A stretch of 64,000 nt of DNA from Saprospiraceae bacterium UBA6168 (GTDB taxonomy: Bacteria > Bacteroidota > Bacteroidia > Chitinophagales > Saprospiraceae). Shown in pieces: positions 9,100 to 16,765 of this stretch; the first letter of the stretch is position 1; every line of letters starts with the position of its first letter. The DNA is taken from positions 1 to 64,000 of the forward strand of contig DIUC01000028.1 in the NCBI GenBank assembly GCA_002435785.1, written 5' to 3'. Made by a program: the position numbers and the translations under genes. The notes below the pieces were generated by a model, which saw nothing but the letters and a program-made list of their open reading frames with translations, was not told the DNA's origin and did not search any database.

Positions 9100-9134
9100 C
9101 TTTTCATGCAATAACCATTCACTCATTCATATTT

Positions 9135-9761
9135 ATGGAAGAGCACAATAAAAAAACGCTGATTGAGGCGCTGTCCTCCTTGCCGGAGCACGAGCCGCAG
9201 GACATGCTGTGGGAGCAAATCGAGCACGACATGGAAGGTGGGCTGGACGACATCTTGCCCGCTCAACTCCTCCTTTCGCTGCCGCAATATGAGCCACCTG
9301 CCAGCGCATGGGATGATATTTTGAAGAAAATGGAAGCGGAAAGACCCTCGGCAAAAATCGTTGCGATGAAGTGGCGAAGGGCTTTGGCCGTGGCCGCATC
9401 CGTGGTGGCGCTGCTGGTCGTCTTTTGGCAAATGAGCCGATCGCAACAGGTGGAAATGAACGTATTGTCGGTGAGTTTTAGTGAGGAAACGGTGGACCCG
9501 CTGCTGCTGCAACGAGACTGGAACGAGGACGATGGCGCATTCAGCGAATTCCTCACCCTTTGCGAAGCAAAGAAAACGCTGTGCGAGCAGCCTGAATTCA
9601 AACAATTGCAAGTCGAACTGGAAGAGCTGACCTCGGCCAAAGATGAATTGTCCGCTGCGCTTGGCGAGTACGGCACGAACATGGATTTGGTCACGCAAAT
9701 CAAGGAAATCGAGATGGAGCGCACCGGCATCGTGAAGAAAATGATGGTGATGTTGATATAA
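9135..9761 (+). CDS. Putative anti-sigma factor, single-pass membrane protein
   Basis: A 208-residue protein with an acidic N-terminal cytoplasmic half, one membrane segment near residues 78-98 (ALAVAASVVALLVVFWQM) after a basic WRR, and a periplasmic C-terminal part predicted to be helical (EELTSAKDELSAALGEYG). Location 35 nt after the ECF gene and topology support an anti-sigma role. Two similar short segments near residues 14-28 and 47-61 (SLPEHEPQDMLWEQI, SLPQYEPPASAWDDI) suggest an internal duplication. I see no recognisable FecR or zinc-binding ZAS motif. Confidence 0.7.
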   Translation: MEEHNKKTLIEALSSLPEHEPQDMLWEQIEHDMEGGLDDILPAQLLLSLPQYEPPASAWDDILKKMEAERPSAKIVAMKWRRALAVAASVVALLVVFWQMSRSQQVEMNVLSVSFSEETVDPLLLQRDWNEDDGAFSEFLTLCEAKKTLCEQPEFKQLQVELEELTSAKDELSAALGEYGTNMDLVTQIKEIEMERTGIVKKMMVMLI

Positions 9762-9763
9762 GT

Positions 9764-9838
9764 GTTTAAGCGCTTGAGGGTTTGAGGATTTGAGATTCTA
9801 TCGGTTCTCAAATCCCCAATCCCTTAAACCCTCAATCT
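9764..9838. repeat. Inverted pair of octamer arrays between anti-sigma and DUF4097 genes
   Basis: Left arm cores TTAAG/TTGAG start at 9766, 9774, 9782 and 9790. Right arm cores CTCAA/CCCAA/CTTAA/CTCAA start at 9807, 9815, 9823 and 9831. The period is exactly 8 in both arms. The variant core TTAAG on the left is mirrored by CTTAA on the right. The pair could form a hairpin in the operon mRNA just before the ATG at 9846. Confidence 0.85.
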
Positions 9839-9845
9839 TTTTACA

Positions 9846-10748
9846 ATGAAAATTATCCTGAAGCTATTGGTCCCTTTTGTTTTTCTTTTGCTGGCAATGG
9901 GCCTGCATGGGCAGACCACCCTGCAAGTGGTCACGAAGGTGATGGAGAACACCTTTCCCTACAAAAACGGCACAGAGGTAAACATTGAAGGTGAAAAAGC
10001 CGAGATAAAAGTGGAAACCTGGGGCCGCTCCGAGGTGAAGGTGCTGGTGGAGTTGATTTCAAAACACGCCGATAAGAAAACAGCCCAAGCCGACCTCGAC
10101 CTCATGGTTTATTCCAGCGAACAGGCTGGCAAAAACCTTTATTTCCGCAACTATTTATCCTCGCCAAAAGGCGGGAAAAAGCCAACCTCCGACATGAAGG
10201 CCATTTACACCATTACCCTGCCCGCCGATTGCCCTGTGTATTTGAAGAACAATTATGGGCTTTCGCAAATCAGCAACCTCAGCAAATCGCTGCGGGTCAA
10301 CAGCCAATTCTCAAGAATTCACATGGAAAACCTAAGTGGCCAAATCGGCATCGAAACCCGTTTTGGCGACATCGAGGGGCATGATATTGACGGCAACGTG
10401 ACCATCAACTCCCGCCGCTCCGACATCACGTTGCACGACATCAAGGGCAATTGGAACATCAACTCCCAGTATGGTACGATGAAGTTTTTCACGAACCCCA
10501 GCCCGGAACTCCTGACCATGAACATCAACGCAGAGAAGTCGGATGTGTATTTCTTTGACCCAAAACCCAATTATTACGGTTATACGTTGACGGCGCATTA
10601 TGGCAATATCACCGTGCCCAATGACCTGAAATTCAATTATTTGCAAAACACCAGCGAGTTGAAGAAAGCCATTTTCTCCTCCAAAATCGGCAAGTCAAAC
10701 ATCTCCATCAAAATCAGTTTTGGGGATATTGTGATTCGAAACCCGTGA
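9846..10748 (+). CDS. Exported DUF4097-type beta-repeat protein
   Basis: A 300-residue protein with a signal peptide (KIILKLLVPFVFLLLAMGLHG) and a body of short beta-strand turns resembling the DUF4097 putative adhesin family: VNIEGEKAEIKVETWGR near the N-terminus, then repeated units such as ISNLSKSLRVNSQFSRIHME and GHDIDGNVTINSRRSDITLH. Such repeats suggest a right-handed beta-solenoid in the periplasm or on the surface. It is third in line after the ECF sigma factor and anti-sigma factor, so it is a likely target or sensor in that circuit. Exact function is unknown. Confidence 0.75.
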   Translation: MKIILKLLVPFVFLLLAMGLHGQTTLQVVTKVMENTFPYKNGTEVNIEGEKAEIKVETWGRSEVKVLVELISKHADKKTAQADLDLMVYSSEQAGKNLYFRNYLSSPKGGKKPTSDMKAIYTITLPADCPVYLKNNYGLSQISNLSKSLRVNSQFSRIHMENLSGQIGIETRFGDIEGHDIDGNVTINSRRSDITLHDIKGNWNINSQYGTMKFFTNPSPELLTMNINAEKSDVYFFDPKPNYYGYTLTAHYGNITVPNDLKFNYLQNTSELKKAIFSSKIGKSNISIKISFGDIVIRNP

Positions 10749-10778
10749 TGGTGGCAGCCTTGGCTTGCGCCAACAAAC

Positions 10779-10821
10779 AGCCCTGTTCGTACCAGTCGTT
10801 TACGAACAGGGCTATTTTTTT
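10779..10821 (+). terminator. Strong intrinsic terminator after the DUF4097 gene
   Basis: A perfect 13-bp stem (AGCCCTGTTCGTA at 10779-10791 with 10801-10813) encloses a 9-nt loop and is followed by an A and seven T residues (10815-10821). It ends the sigma/anti-sigma/DUF4097 unit. Confidence 0.92.
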
Positions 10822-10912
10822 GCCCCAAAACCACCGATTTCAACTTTTTCCCTACATTTCGCCCTTTCTCCAAACTGCCGCAACTTTACTACTAACCCGA
10901 AAACATTCTCAC

Positions 10913-12229
10913 ATGCCATTGCTCATCATATCACTCGGGATTCTTGCCTTGCTGGTGCTCATTTTGGGCTTTCGGGTAAATGCGTTTTTGGCATTGTTGC
11001 TCGTATCGCTGGGGGTTGGCATGGGCATGGGCCTGTCGCCCATCGAGAGCCTCGCCGCCATGCAAAAAGGCGTGGGAAGTACCTTGGGCAGTCTGGCATT
11101 CATCCTTGGCTTGGGCGCTATGCTCGGCGGACTGATTGCCGAGAGCGGCGCTGCGCAGGTGATTTCCCGACGGCTAACAAGCGGTTTTGGTGTTAAGAAC
11201 ATTGCCTGGGCCATGATGCTCACGGGCTTCATCGTGGGCATCCCCATGTTTTACAGCGTGGCCTTTTTGATGGTGCTGCCCATCATTTTTGCAATGGCCA
11301 AAGAGACCAAATTGCCCATTTTGTACATCGGATTGCCCATCATCGCCTCGCTATCCGTGACGCATGGCTTCCTGCCCCCGCACCCTGCACCCACTGCCAT
11401 TGTTGAGTTTTACGGGGCCAATATCCAGTTAACCCTGATTTACGGCCTGCTCCTCGCCGTCCCGACAGTCATACTCGCAGGGGTTGTTTTCGGCAAGACC
11501 ATGCGCCATCTCGACGTGAAGCCCAACCTAAGACTCTTTAAATCCGTGGAACTGCCACCGGAGCAGCTGCCGTCTTTTGCCCTATCGGTCATCATCGCAT
11601 TGATACCAGTGCTACTGATGGGGCTTGCTGGCATTGGTCAATTATTTTTGGAAAAAGAAAGCCAGTTCAACAAGGCGTTGCAGTTCATTGGCGACCCGAT
11701 TATGTCCCTTTTTATCGCCGTTTTTGTGGCAGTTTTTACCTTTGGCCGCAAGTCCGAAAAAAGCTTCGGGCAAACGATGGACGGCTTGGCAGAACACGTA
11801 AAGCCCATCGCCATGATAATGCTGGTGATAGCTGGGGGTGGGGCCTTCAAGGAGGTCTTGGTGTCCAGCGGCACCAGCGAGTACATCGTCCACCTAATGA
11901 AGGACGTGACCCTTTCCCCGCTCATCATGGCTTGGACGGTAGCGGCCATCCTCCGCATAGCACTTGGCTCCGCAACGGTGGCCGCCATGACCGCAGCGGG
12001 CATCATGCAGCCGATGGTGGCACTTGGCACCGTCAGCCCAGAATTGTTGGTGCTGGCCACGGGCGCCGGATCGCTCACATGCTCCCAGGTAAATGACACC
12101 GGCTTTTGGATGTTCAAGGAATATTTCAACCTCACCATCGTGCAAACACTCAAGTCCTGGACGGTCATGGAAACGATTGTCTCCATCGTCGGACTGGCTG
12201 GCTGCTTGCTTTTGGATATGATTATTTGA
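10913..12229 (+). CDS. Gluconate:H+ symporter, GntP family
   Basis: A 438-residue inner membrane permease with about 12 hydrophobic segments. The N-terminus LLIISLGILALLVLILGFRV, the loop SVTHGFLPPHPAPTAIVEFYGA and the C-terminal GAGSLTCSQVNDTGFWMFKEY are characteristic of the GntP family, which imports gluconate or related sugar acids. An open frame runs upstream to 10745, but that stretch contains the terminator of the preceding gene, so the ATG at 10913 is the start. The next gene is a 6-phosphogluconate dehydrogenase, supporting a gluconate substrate. No gluconate kinase gene is nearby. Confidence 0.9.
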   Translation: MPLLIISLGILALLVLILGFRVNAFLALLLVSLGVGMGMGLSPIESLAAMQKGVGSTLGSLAFILGLGAMLGGLIAESGAAQVISRRLTSGFGVKNIAWAMMLTGFIVGIPMFYSVAFLMVLPIIFAMAKETKLPILYIGLPIIASLSVTHGFLPPHPAPTAIVEFYGANIQLTLIYGLLLAVPTVILAGVVFGKTMRHLDVKPNLRLFKSVELPPEQLPSFALSVIIALIPVLLMGLAGIGQLFLEKESQFNKALQFIGDPIMSLFIAVFVAVFTFGRKSEKSFGQTMDGLAEHVKPIAMIMLVIAGGGAFKEVLVSSGTSEYIVHLMKDVTLSPLIMAWTVAAILRIALGSATVAAMTAAGIMQPMVALGTVSPELLVLATGAGSLTCSQVNDTGFWMFKEYFNLTIVQTLKSWTVMETIVSIVGLAGCLLLDMII

Positions 12230-12232
12230 AAA

Positions 12233-12312
12233 GGGTTGAGATGGTTGAGATGGTTTAGAGGGTTTAGCTTGCCCATCTCAACCCCCTCAACCCCCTCAAC
12301 CATCTCAACCAT
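12233..12312. repeat. Inverted pair of nonamer arrays (TTGAG / CTCAA core)
   Basis: Left arm cores TTGAG start at 12236 and 12245, and TTTAG variants continue at 12254 and 12263. Right arm CTCAA cores start at 12277, 12286, 12295 and 12304. The period here is exactly 9, in contrast to 8 at other loci with the same core. The arms pair imperfectly. The array fills the whole gap between the permease stop and the dehydrogenase start. Confidence 0.85.
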
Positions 12313-12317
12313 TCTAT

Positions 12318-13217
12318 ATGACCATAGGCTTAATCGGACTTGGAAAAATGGGCTTCCCGCTTGCCCAAAACATGCTGCGGAACAAATTTACCGTCGTGGC
12401 ATTCGACATTGACGAGGCCAACCGCAAGCGTTCCGCTGAGGTGGGAATCGTGACCACCAGCAGCATTCAGGCAGTGGCGATGCACCTGCCGTCGCCCCGC
12501 ATCGTATGGAGCATGGTGCCAGCGGGCGAGGCCACGGAGTCGGTGCTGTCGCAATTGGCCGTGCTGCTCACGCCCGGCGACATCGTGATTGACGGCGGCA
12601 ATTCCAACTACAAGGACAGCCTGCGCCGACATGCCGTTTTTCAGGAAAAAGGAATCAAAATGCTCGACTGTGGCACCAGCGGCGGCATCAGCGGCGCACT
12701 CAATGGCGCTTGCACCATGATTGGGGGCGACCGGGATGCTTACGAAACCTGCAAGCCCTTTTTTGATGCCCTTTCTGTGGAAAACGGCAGCCTTTACGTC
12801 GGTGCGGCGGGCAGCGGTCACTTCACCAAAATGGTGCACAACGGCATAGAATACGGCATGATGCAGGCTATTGCCGAAGGCTTCGAAGTGCTGAACAAAA
12901 GCCCGTTTGACGTGGACTTTGAAGCAGTGGCAAAGGTTTGGAACCACGGCTCCGTGGTGCGCAGTTGGTTGATGGAGCTGTCGCAAAATGCCTTTAGCAA
13001 AGACCCCAACCTGTCCGCAATCAAGGGTGTGATGCACTCCAGCGGTGAAGGTAAATGGACGATAGAAACGGCGCTTGAACTGGGCGTGCCGACGCCCGTC
13101 ATCGCCTTGTCGTTGCTGATGCGCTTCCGGTCGCAAGAGGAAGACACGTTTTCGGGCAAGGTGGTGGCGGCGTTGCGCAATGAATTTGGCGGACATGCGG
13201 TGGAGAAGGCAAGGTGA
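12318..13217 (+). CDS. gnd: 6-phosphogluconate dehydrogenase (decarboxylating), short form
   Basis: A 299-residue oxidoreductase converting 6-phosphogluconate to ribulose 5-phosphate with CO2 release. Residues 4-17 (LIGLGKMGFPLAQN) form the nucleotide-binding fold. LDCGTSGGISGALNGACTM and GSGHFTKMVHNGIEYGMMQA are the substrate-binding and catalytic (Lys, Asn) signatures. It is the ~300-residue form, shorter than the ~470-residue GndA of enterics; short forms are often NAD-preferring. Placement after the gluconate permease suggests a joint uptake and oxidation unit. Confidence 0.92.
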   Translation: MTIGLIGLGKMGFPLAQNMLRNKFTVVAFDIDEANRKRSAEVGIVTTSSIQAVAMHLPSPRIVWSMVPAGEATESVLSQLAVLLTPGDIVIDGGNSNYKDSLRRHAVFQEKGIKMLDCGTSGGISGALNGACTMIGGDRDAYETCKPFFDALSVENGSLYVGAAGSGHFTKMVHNGIEYGMMQAIAEGFEVLNKSPFDVDFEAVAKVWNHGSVVRSWLMELSQNAFSKDPNLSAIKGVMHSSGEGKWTIETALELGVPTPVIALSLLMRFRSQEEDTFSGKVVAALRNEFGGHAVEKAR

Positions 13218-13267
13218 CCAGGTTGTTTGGCCATCGCTCGCCGAAACCCAAAACAACTCAGATTGCT

Positions 13268-13316
13268 TATCTTTGCGTTGAAATCAATTGGCCTTGGATT
13301 AAATCCAAGGCCAATT
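13268..13316 (+). promoter_or_regulatory. TATCTTTG box followed by a 15-bp near-perfect palindrome
   Basis: TATCTTTG at 13268-13275 matches the -7 consensus. Ten bases later, AATTGGCCTTGGATT (13286-13300) and its exact reverse complement (13302-13316) form a palindrome with one central base. The palindrome could be the terminator of gnd (no U-run follows) or an operator for the gene at 13479. Its position just after a -7 box is what an operator would show. Confidence 0.4.
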
Positions 13317-13337
13317 TGTGTTTAACAACAAGAATTC

Positions 13338-13472
13338 ATGAAAGTGGAAAGTTTGGAAGCAATACAGCGAGGAGAACTTGAACTATTTATTAAAGAGCAA
13401 ACGAGGTTTTGTTTGACAGTGCTTTTTGTGCAAAACCTCAAAACCCCAAAACCTCAATATCTCAACAACTAA
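13338..13472 (+). CDS. Possible 44-residue protein, unknown
   Basis: An open frame from ATG 13338 to TAA 13472 encodes 44 residues beginning MKVESLEAIQRGELELFIK. The first 30 residues look protein-like, but the C-terminus is translated from the octamer array at 13429-13468 (LKTPKPQYLNN). It ends seven bases before the acetyltransferase-nitrilase start. It may be a real short gene, a decayed gene capped by the repeat, or chance. No family is recognised. Confidence 0.25.
   Translation: MKVESLEAIQRGELELFIKEQTRFCLTVLFVQNLKTPKPQYLNN
13429..13468. repeat. Single-arm octamer array (CTCAA core)
   Basis: Cores start at 13429 (TGCAA), 13437 (CTCAA), 13445 (CCCAA), 13453 (CTCAA) and 13461 (CTCAA), a strict period of 8. 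No inverted partner was seen nearby. It lies directly upstream of the ATG at 13479. Confidence 0.75.
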
Positions 13473-13478
13473 ATAAAC

Positions 13479-15002
13479 ATGGAGCTGATACAAAAAATAG
13501 AACTGGAACTTCTGAATAAATCGGATTACCAGGCATTAAAAGAAGCGATGATTGAGGCATACCCAAACCTGCCAGAGCCAGCTTGGGACAAAAAGCAAAT
13601 CAACACGCTAATCAATAAATTTCCAGAGGGCCAGATTGTGCTCAAGGTAAATGGACATATAGCCGCTTGTGCCTTGTCCATTATCGTGGACTACAACCAG
13701 TTTTCCCATTCGCACACCTACAAAAAAATAACCGGGGATTATACCTTCAACACCCACGACGATGAAGGCAATATACTCTACGGGATTGATGTTTTTGTGC
13801 GCCCAATGTACCGGGGCCACCGGCTCGGACGTCGTTTGTACGAATATAGGAAGGAGCTTTGCGAAAAACTAAACCTGGAGGGCATTGTATTTGGTGGGCG
13901 TATGCCGAATTACCACCAATATGCCGATGAAATGACCCCAAAGCAATACATCGAGAAGGTGAAAACCCGTGAGATACACGACCCCGTGCTCGATTTTCAA
14001 TTCTCCAATGATTTTCACGTTACCAAACTCATGAAAGGGTACCTCGAAGGCGACGATGCCTCGCAGGAGTTTGCCGCCATGATGAAATGGAACAATATCT
14101 ATTACGAAGTACCCACAAAAAACATCAATGTCTCAAAAACCATCGTTCGCCTCGGCCTAATACAGTGGCAAATGCGCTCATATAGTGGCGTAAAGGAACT
14201 GATGGAGCAGGCGGAGTATTTCGTGGATGCACTGAGCGCTTATAAAAGCGATTTTGCGCTGTTCCCAGAGTTTTTCAATGCGCCGTTAATGTCTGCCTAT
14301 AATAAATTGACGGAGGCAGAGGCCATTCGAAAATTGGCGGAATTCACCCAGCCGCTTATACAGGAGTTTAGCAAGCTCTCTATATCCTATAATATCAATA
14401 TCATCACCGGGAGTATGCCTGAATTGGTGGATGGCGTATTATACAACGCCGGCTACCTTTGCAAGCGGAATGGTACGGTGGAACGCTTCGAGAAAATCCA
14501 CGTAACCCCCGATGAGGAGCGGATATGGGGGATGAAAGGCGGGAACCAAATCCGCACTTTTGACACAGATTGCGGCAAAATCGGCATACTTATCTGCTAC
14601 GACGTGGAATTTCCAGAACTCAGCCGCTTAATGGCATTGGAAGGCATGAGCATCCTTTTCGTGCCCTTCCTCACCGATACGCAGCACGGCTTTTCACGGG
14701 TGCGCTATACTGCGCAGGCAAGGGCCATCGAGAACGAATGTTATGTGGCCATTGCGGGCAGCATCGGCAATATACCAAAGGTCCACAATATGGATATGCA
14801 CTATGCTGAGAGTATGGTTTTTAGTCCCTGTGATTTTTCCTTTCCAGCCAGCGGAATTGTATCCAGCGCCACGCCCAATACGGAAATGGTGCTTATATCC
14901 GACGTGGATATTGACATGCTAAAAGAACTTCACAATTATGGTACGGTAAAAAACCTAAAGGACAGGCGGACAGACTTGTATAAGTTGAAAAAGATGAGGT
15001 GA
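13479..15002 (+). CDS. Fused GNAT acetyltransferase - carbon-nitrogen hydrolase
   Basis: A 507-residue two-domain protein. Residues about 1-215 form a GNAT N-acetyltransferase (acyl-CoA loop VRPMYRGHRLGRRLYEYR near residue 110). Residues about 225-500 form a nitrilase-superfamily amidohydrolase with an intact catalytic triad: Glu264 in LFPEFFN, Lys339 in RFEKIHV, and Cys373 in GILICYDVEFPEL. The fusion is a known nitrilase-superfamily architecture; substrates are undefined, and acylation plus amide hydrolysis of a small amine is plausible. The gene uses more ATA and TAT codons than its neighbours. It is convergent with the pentapeptide-repeat gene. Confidence 0.9.
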   Translation: MELIQKIELELLNKSDYQALKEAMIEAYPNLPEPAWDKKQINTLINKFPEGQIVLKVNGHIAACALSIIVDYNQFSHSHTYKKITGDYTFNTHDDEGNILYGIDVFVRPMYRGHRLGRRLYEYRKELCEKLNLEGIVFGGRMPNYHQYADEMTPKQYIEKVKTREIHDPVLDFQFSNDFHVTKLMKGYLEGDDASQEFAAMMKWNNIYYEVPTKNINVSKTIVRLGLIQWQMRSYSGVKELMEQAEYFVDALSAYKSDFALFPEFFNAPLMSAYNKLTEAEAIRKLAEFTQPLIQEFSKLSISYNINIITGSMPELVDGVLYNAGYLCKRNGTVERFEKIHVTPDEERIWGMKGGNQIRTFDTDCGKIGILICYDVEFPELSRLMALEGMSILFVPFLTDTQHGFSRVRYTAQARAIENECYVAIAGSIGNIPKVHNMDMHYAESMVFSPCDFSFPASGIVSSATPNTEMVLISDVDIDMLKELHNYGTVKNLKDRRTDLYKLKKMR

Positions 15003-15010
15003 CAAAGACA

Positions 15011-15041
15011 CGATTACTAAACCTTCACGGTTTAGTAATCG
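15011..15041. repeat. GATTACTAAACC hairpin supplying a stop codon
   Basis: CGATTACTAAACC (15011-15023) and GGTTTAGTAATCG (15029-15041) are perfect 13-nt complements around a 5-nt loop. The element lies between convergent genes. The right arm read on the minus strand encodes the last Asp-Tyr and the TAA of the pentapeptide-repeat gene. A related but degraded copy lies at 4088-4111, also between convergent genes. It could act as a bidirectional terminator. Confidence 0.75.
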
Positions 15042-16588
15042 TACCCACACCCATCCTCCAGCATTTTCAGCAACTTTTTATCATAGCGCAGTACCACAGG
15101 CGCTTGATCTGTATTCGGAAAAACCTCGGACAACACCTGTTGTTTGGGGTGATACTGCACCCATGCCACCGTGCTGGCCACGTCCCTTTGTTCGGAGCTG
15201 AGGCGGTACAGCCAGACCGAGTCCTTGGCGATGTCGAGGTCGTCCATGCCGAAGGGGTTTTTGGTGGGGTACAGGGAGAGGGAATAGCCGTTTTTCCGGG
15301 CATTAAATTGTAGGTTTTTAATCCGGTCGTTGCTCTGTACGATGGCTTCCACGGCGAGGTTGCAGCTTTGCATTTGCGCCAGCTCAGAGTTGGGGTCGAG
15401 GCGCAGGGCATACACAGAATCCATGACAAAGCCCTTTTTGCGCAGCTCCAAGTTGGGAAAATAAATGTCCCGCACATAGCGCAGGCCCTTCACGTCCAAA
15501 AACTTTAGGCTGTCAATCCAGCCGAGGGAGTGAAAATAGCAGCCCTCAAGGTTCACGTCCACGAGGGAGGCATTTTGCAGCTTCACGTTTTCGAGGTTAG
15601 TGCCGGAGAAGTCGCCTTCGAGGTAAATCTGACGGAGGTCGGCGTTGCTGAGGTCGCCCTCCAGCATCACGATGTTCTCCATGCGGCTCTCCCGGAGGTT
15701 GGCGCCGGAGAGGTTGATGCCGCTCATCAGGGTATTGCGGAAGGTAGCCTGTTCGAGCCAAGCGTTGGAGAGGTCGGCGCCTTGCAGGTCGGCGAAGTTG
15801 AAGTTGGCTTTCGAGAACGAGGAGTTGGCCAACTGTGCGCCCCGCAGGTAGGCTTCCGAAAAATTGGCTTCCCGTAAGTCGGCGTAGTTGAAATTGGCAC
15901 GGGCGTAAATCTTGTCGTAGGTTCCTTGGTCGAGGTCGCTGTTCACGAGCATAAAGAGCAGTTGCCCACGTTCCGGGCTTAGTTGGCGAGGGGTCAGCGA
16001 GTCGTTTTCCAAGTAGCGATAGGGCCGCATGGACTGGCTGAGGGACACGATTCGCCCTATCAAAGGGTCGCTTAAACGGCGCTGTGGATTGCTCCGCAAC
16101 TCAAGGTCGAGCTTGTCCATGATATTGCTCATAAAAAAGACCAAAGAGCTGCGGCGGTTGCCCTCTTCGAGGTTTATTTGCTGGTCGAGCCGTTGGTTTT
16201 GACGGCCAATCAGGCCGTTTTGGGTATCCAACTTGTCGTTTTGGCGGTTCAAGATGGTCGTTTGAACGATGAGAATAAGCAGCGGGGCTATGGCCATGAC
16301 AATAGCAAAAGTGCCAATCCTCGTGATGCGCCAGATGGTATGGGTCATGATTTCGGCAAGGGTGTCTCTGGACACTTTGCCTTCCGGCAATTCTTCTAGC
16401 AGTTGCCTAAAGCTCTTTTTCAACCCCTTGCCCACCATGAGCCGGGTAGAGGATTCCGTGACCAATTTGCGGACGGTCTTGCCGGAACCCTGCACGGCCT
16501 TTCGGGCTTCGAGTTCTGCCTTCAGGCGCAGGTTTTCGAGTTCGAGCTGTTGGAGGCGGGTTTTTGCGTCGTCAGATGGTTCGTTCAT
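15032..16588 (-). CDS. Membrane-anchored pentapeptide-repeat protein
   Basis: A 518-residue protein. Residues about 1-35 form a coiled coil (KTRLQQLELENLRLKAELEA). One hydrophobic helix near residues 90-112 (IGTFAIVMAIAPLLILIVQT) is followed by another coiled segment. Residues about 228-345 contain tandem A(D/N)LXX pentapeptides (ADLREANFSEAYLRGAQLAN and onward), which fold as a right-handed quadrilateral beta-helix. The C-terminal ~170 residues are not repetitive. Pentapeptide proteins often act as scaffolds; partner and function are unknown. The C-terminal stop is supplied by the hairpin at 15011-15041. Confidence 0.85.
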   Translation of the reverse strand: MNEPSDDAKTRLQQLELENLRLKAELEARKAVQGSGKTVRKLVTESSTRLMVGKGLKKSFRQLLEELPEGKVSRDTLAEIMTHTIWRITRIGTFAIVMAIAPLLILIVQTTILNRQNDKLDTQNGLIGRQNQRLDQQINLEEGNRRSSLVFFMSNIMDKLDLELRSNPQRRLSDPLIGRIVSLSQSMRPYRYLENDSLTPRQLSPERGQLLFMLVNSDLDQGTYDKIYARANFNYADLREANFSEAYLRGAQLANSSFSKANFNFADLQGADLSNAWLEQATFRNTLMSGINLSGANLRESRMENIVMLEGDLSNADLRQIYLEGDFSGTNLENVKLQNASLVDVNLEGCYFHSLGWIDSLKFLDVKGLRYVRDIYFPNLELRKKGFVMDSVYALRLDPNSELAQMQSCNLAVEAIVQSNDRIKNLQFNARKNGYSLSLYPTKNPFGMDDLDIAKDSVWLYRLSSEQRDVASTVAWVQYHPKQQVLSEVFPNTDQAPVVLRYDKKLLKMLEDGCGYDY

Positions 16589-16730
16589 GTGGCTGGATAT
16601 TGGTTTGACAATTGCGGTGCTTCAATGAGGTTGTAAACTTAAATAAAAGCTGGAAACAGTGGTATCTCGCTTCGCAATACTTGTGATTGAACCAGCCATT
16701 GTGCAACCTAATCCTATCCATGAAATCTTT

Positions 16731-16738
16731 TATCTTTG
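16731..16738 (+). promoter_or_regulatory. Candidate -7 box for the M1 peptidase gene
   Basis: TATCTTTG exactly matches TAnnTTTG and lies 27 nt before the ATG at 16766, a spacing typical for Bacteroidota promoters. A TTG at 16699-16701 is further upstream than ideal for the -33 element. Confidence 0.55.
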
Positions 16739-16765
16739 CCAAGTTTCAAAATTAAAAACAGTTCG

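Noticed and set aside
12330..13256. 308-codon open frame antisense to gnd
   Set aside because: His/Gln-rich translation typical of antisense reading; gnd on the other strand has all catalytic motifs.
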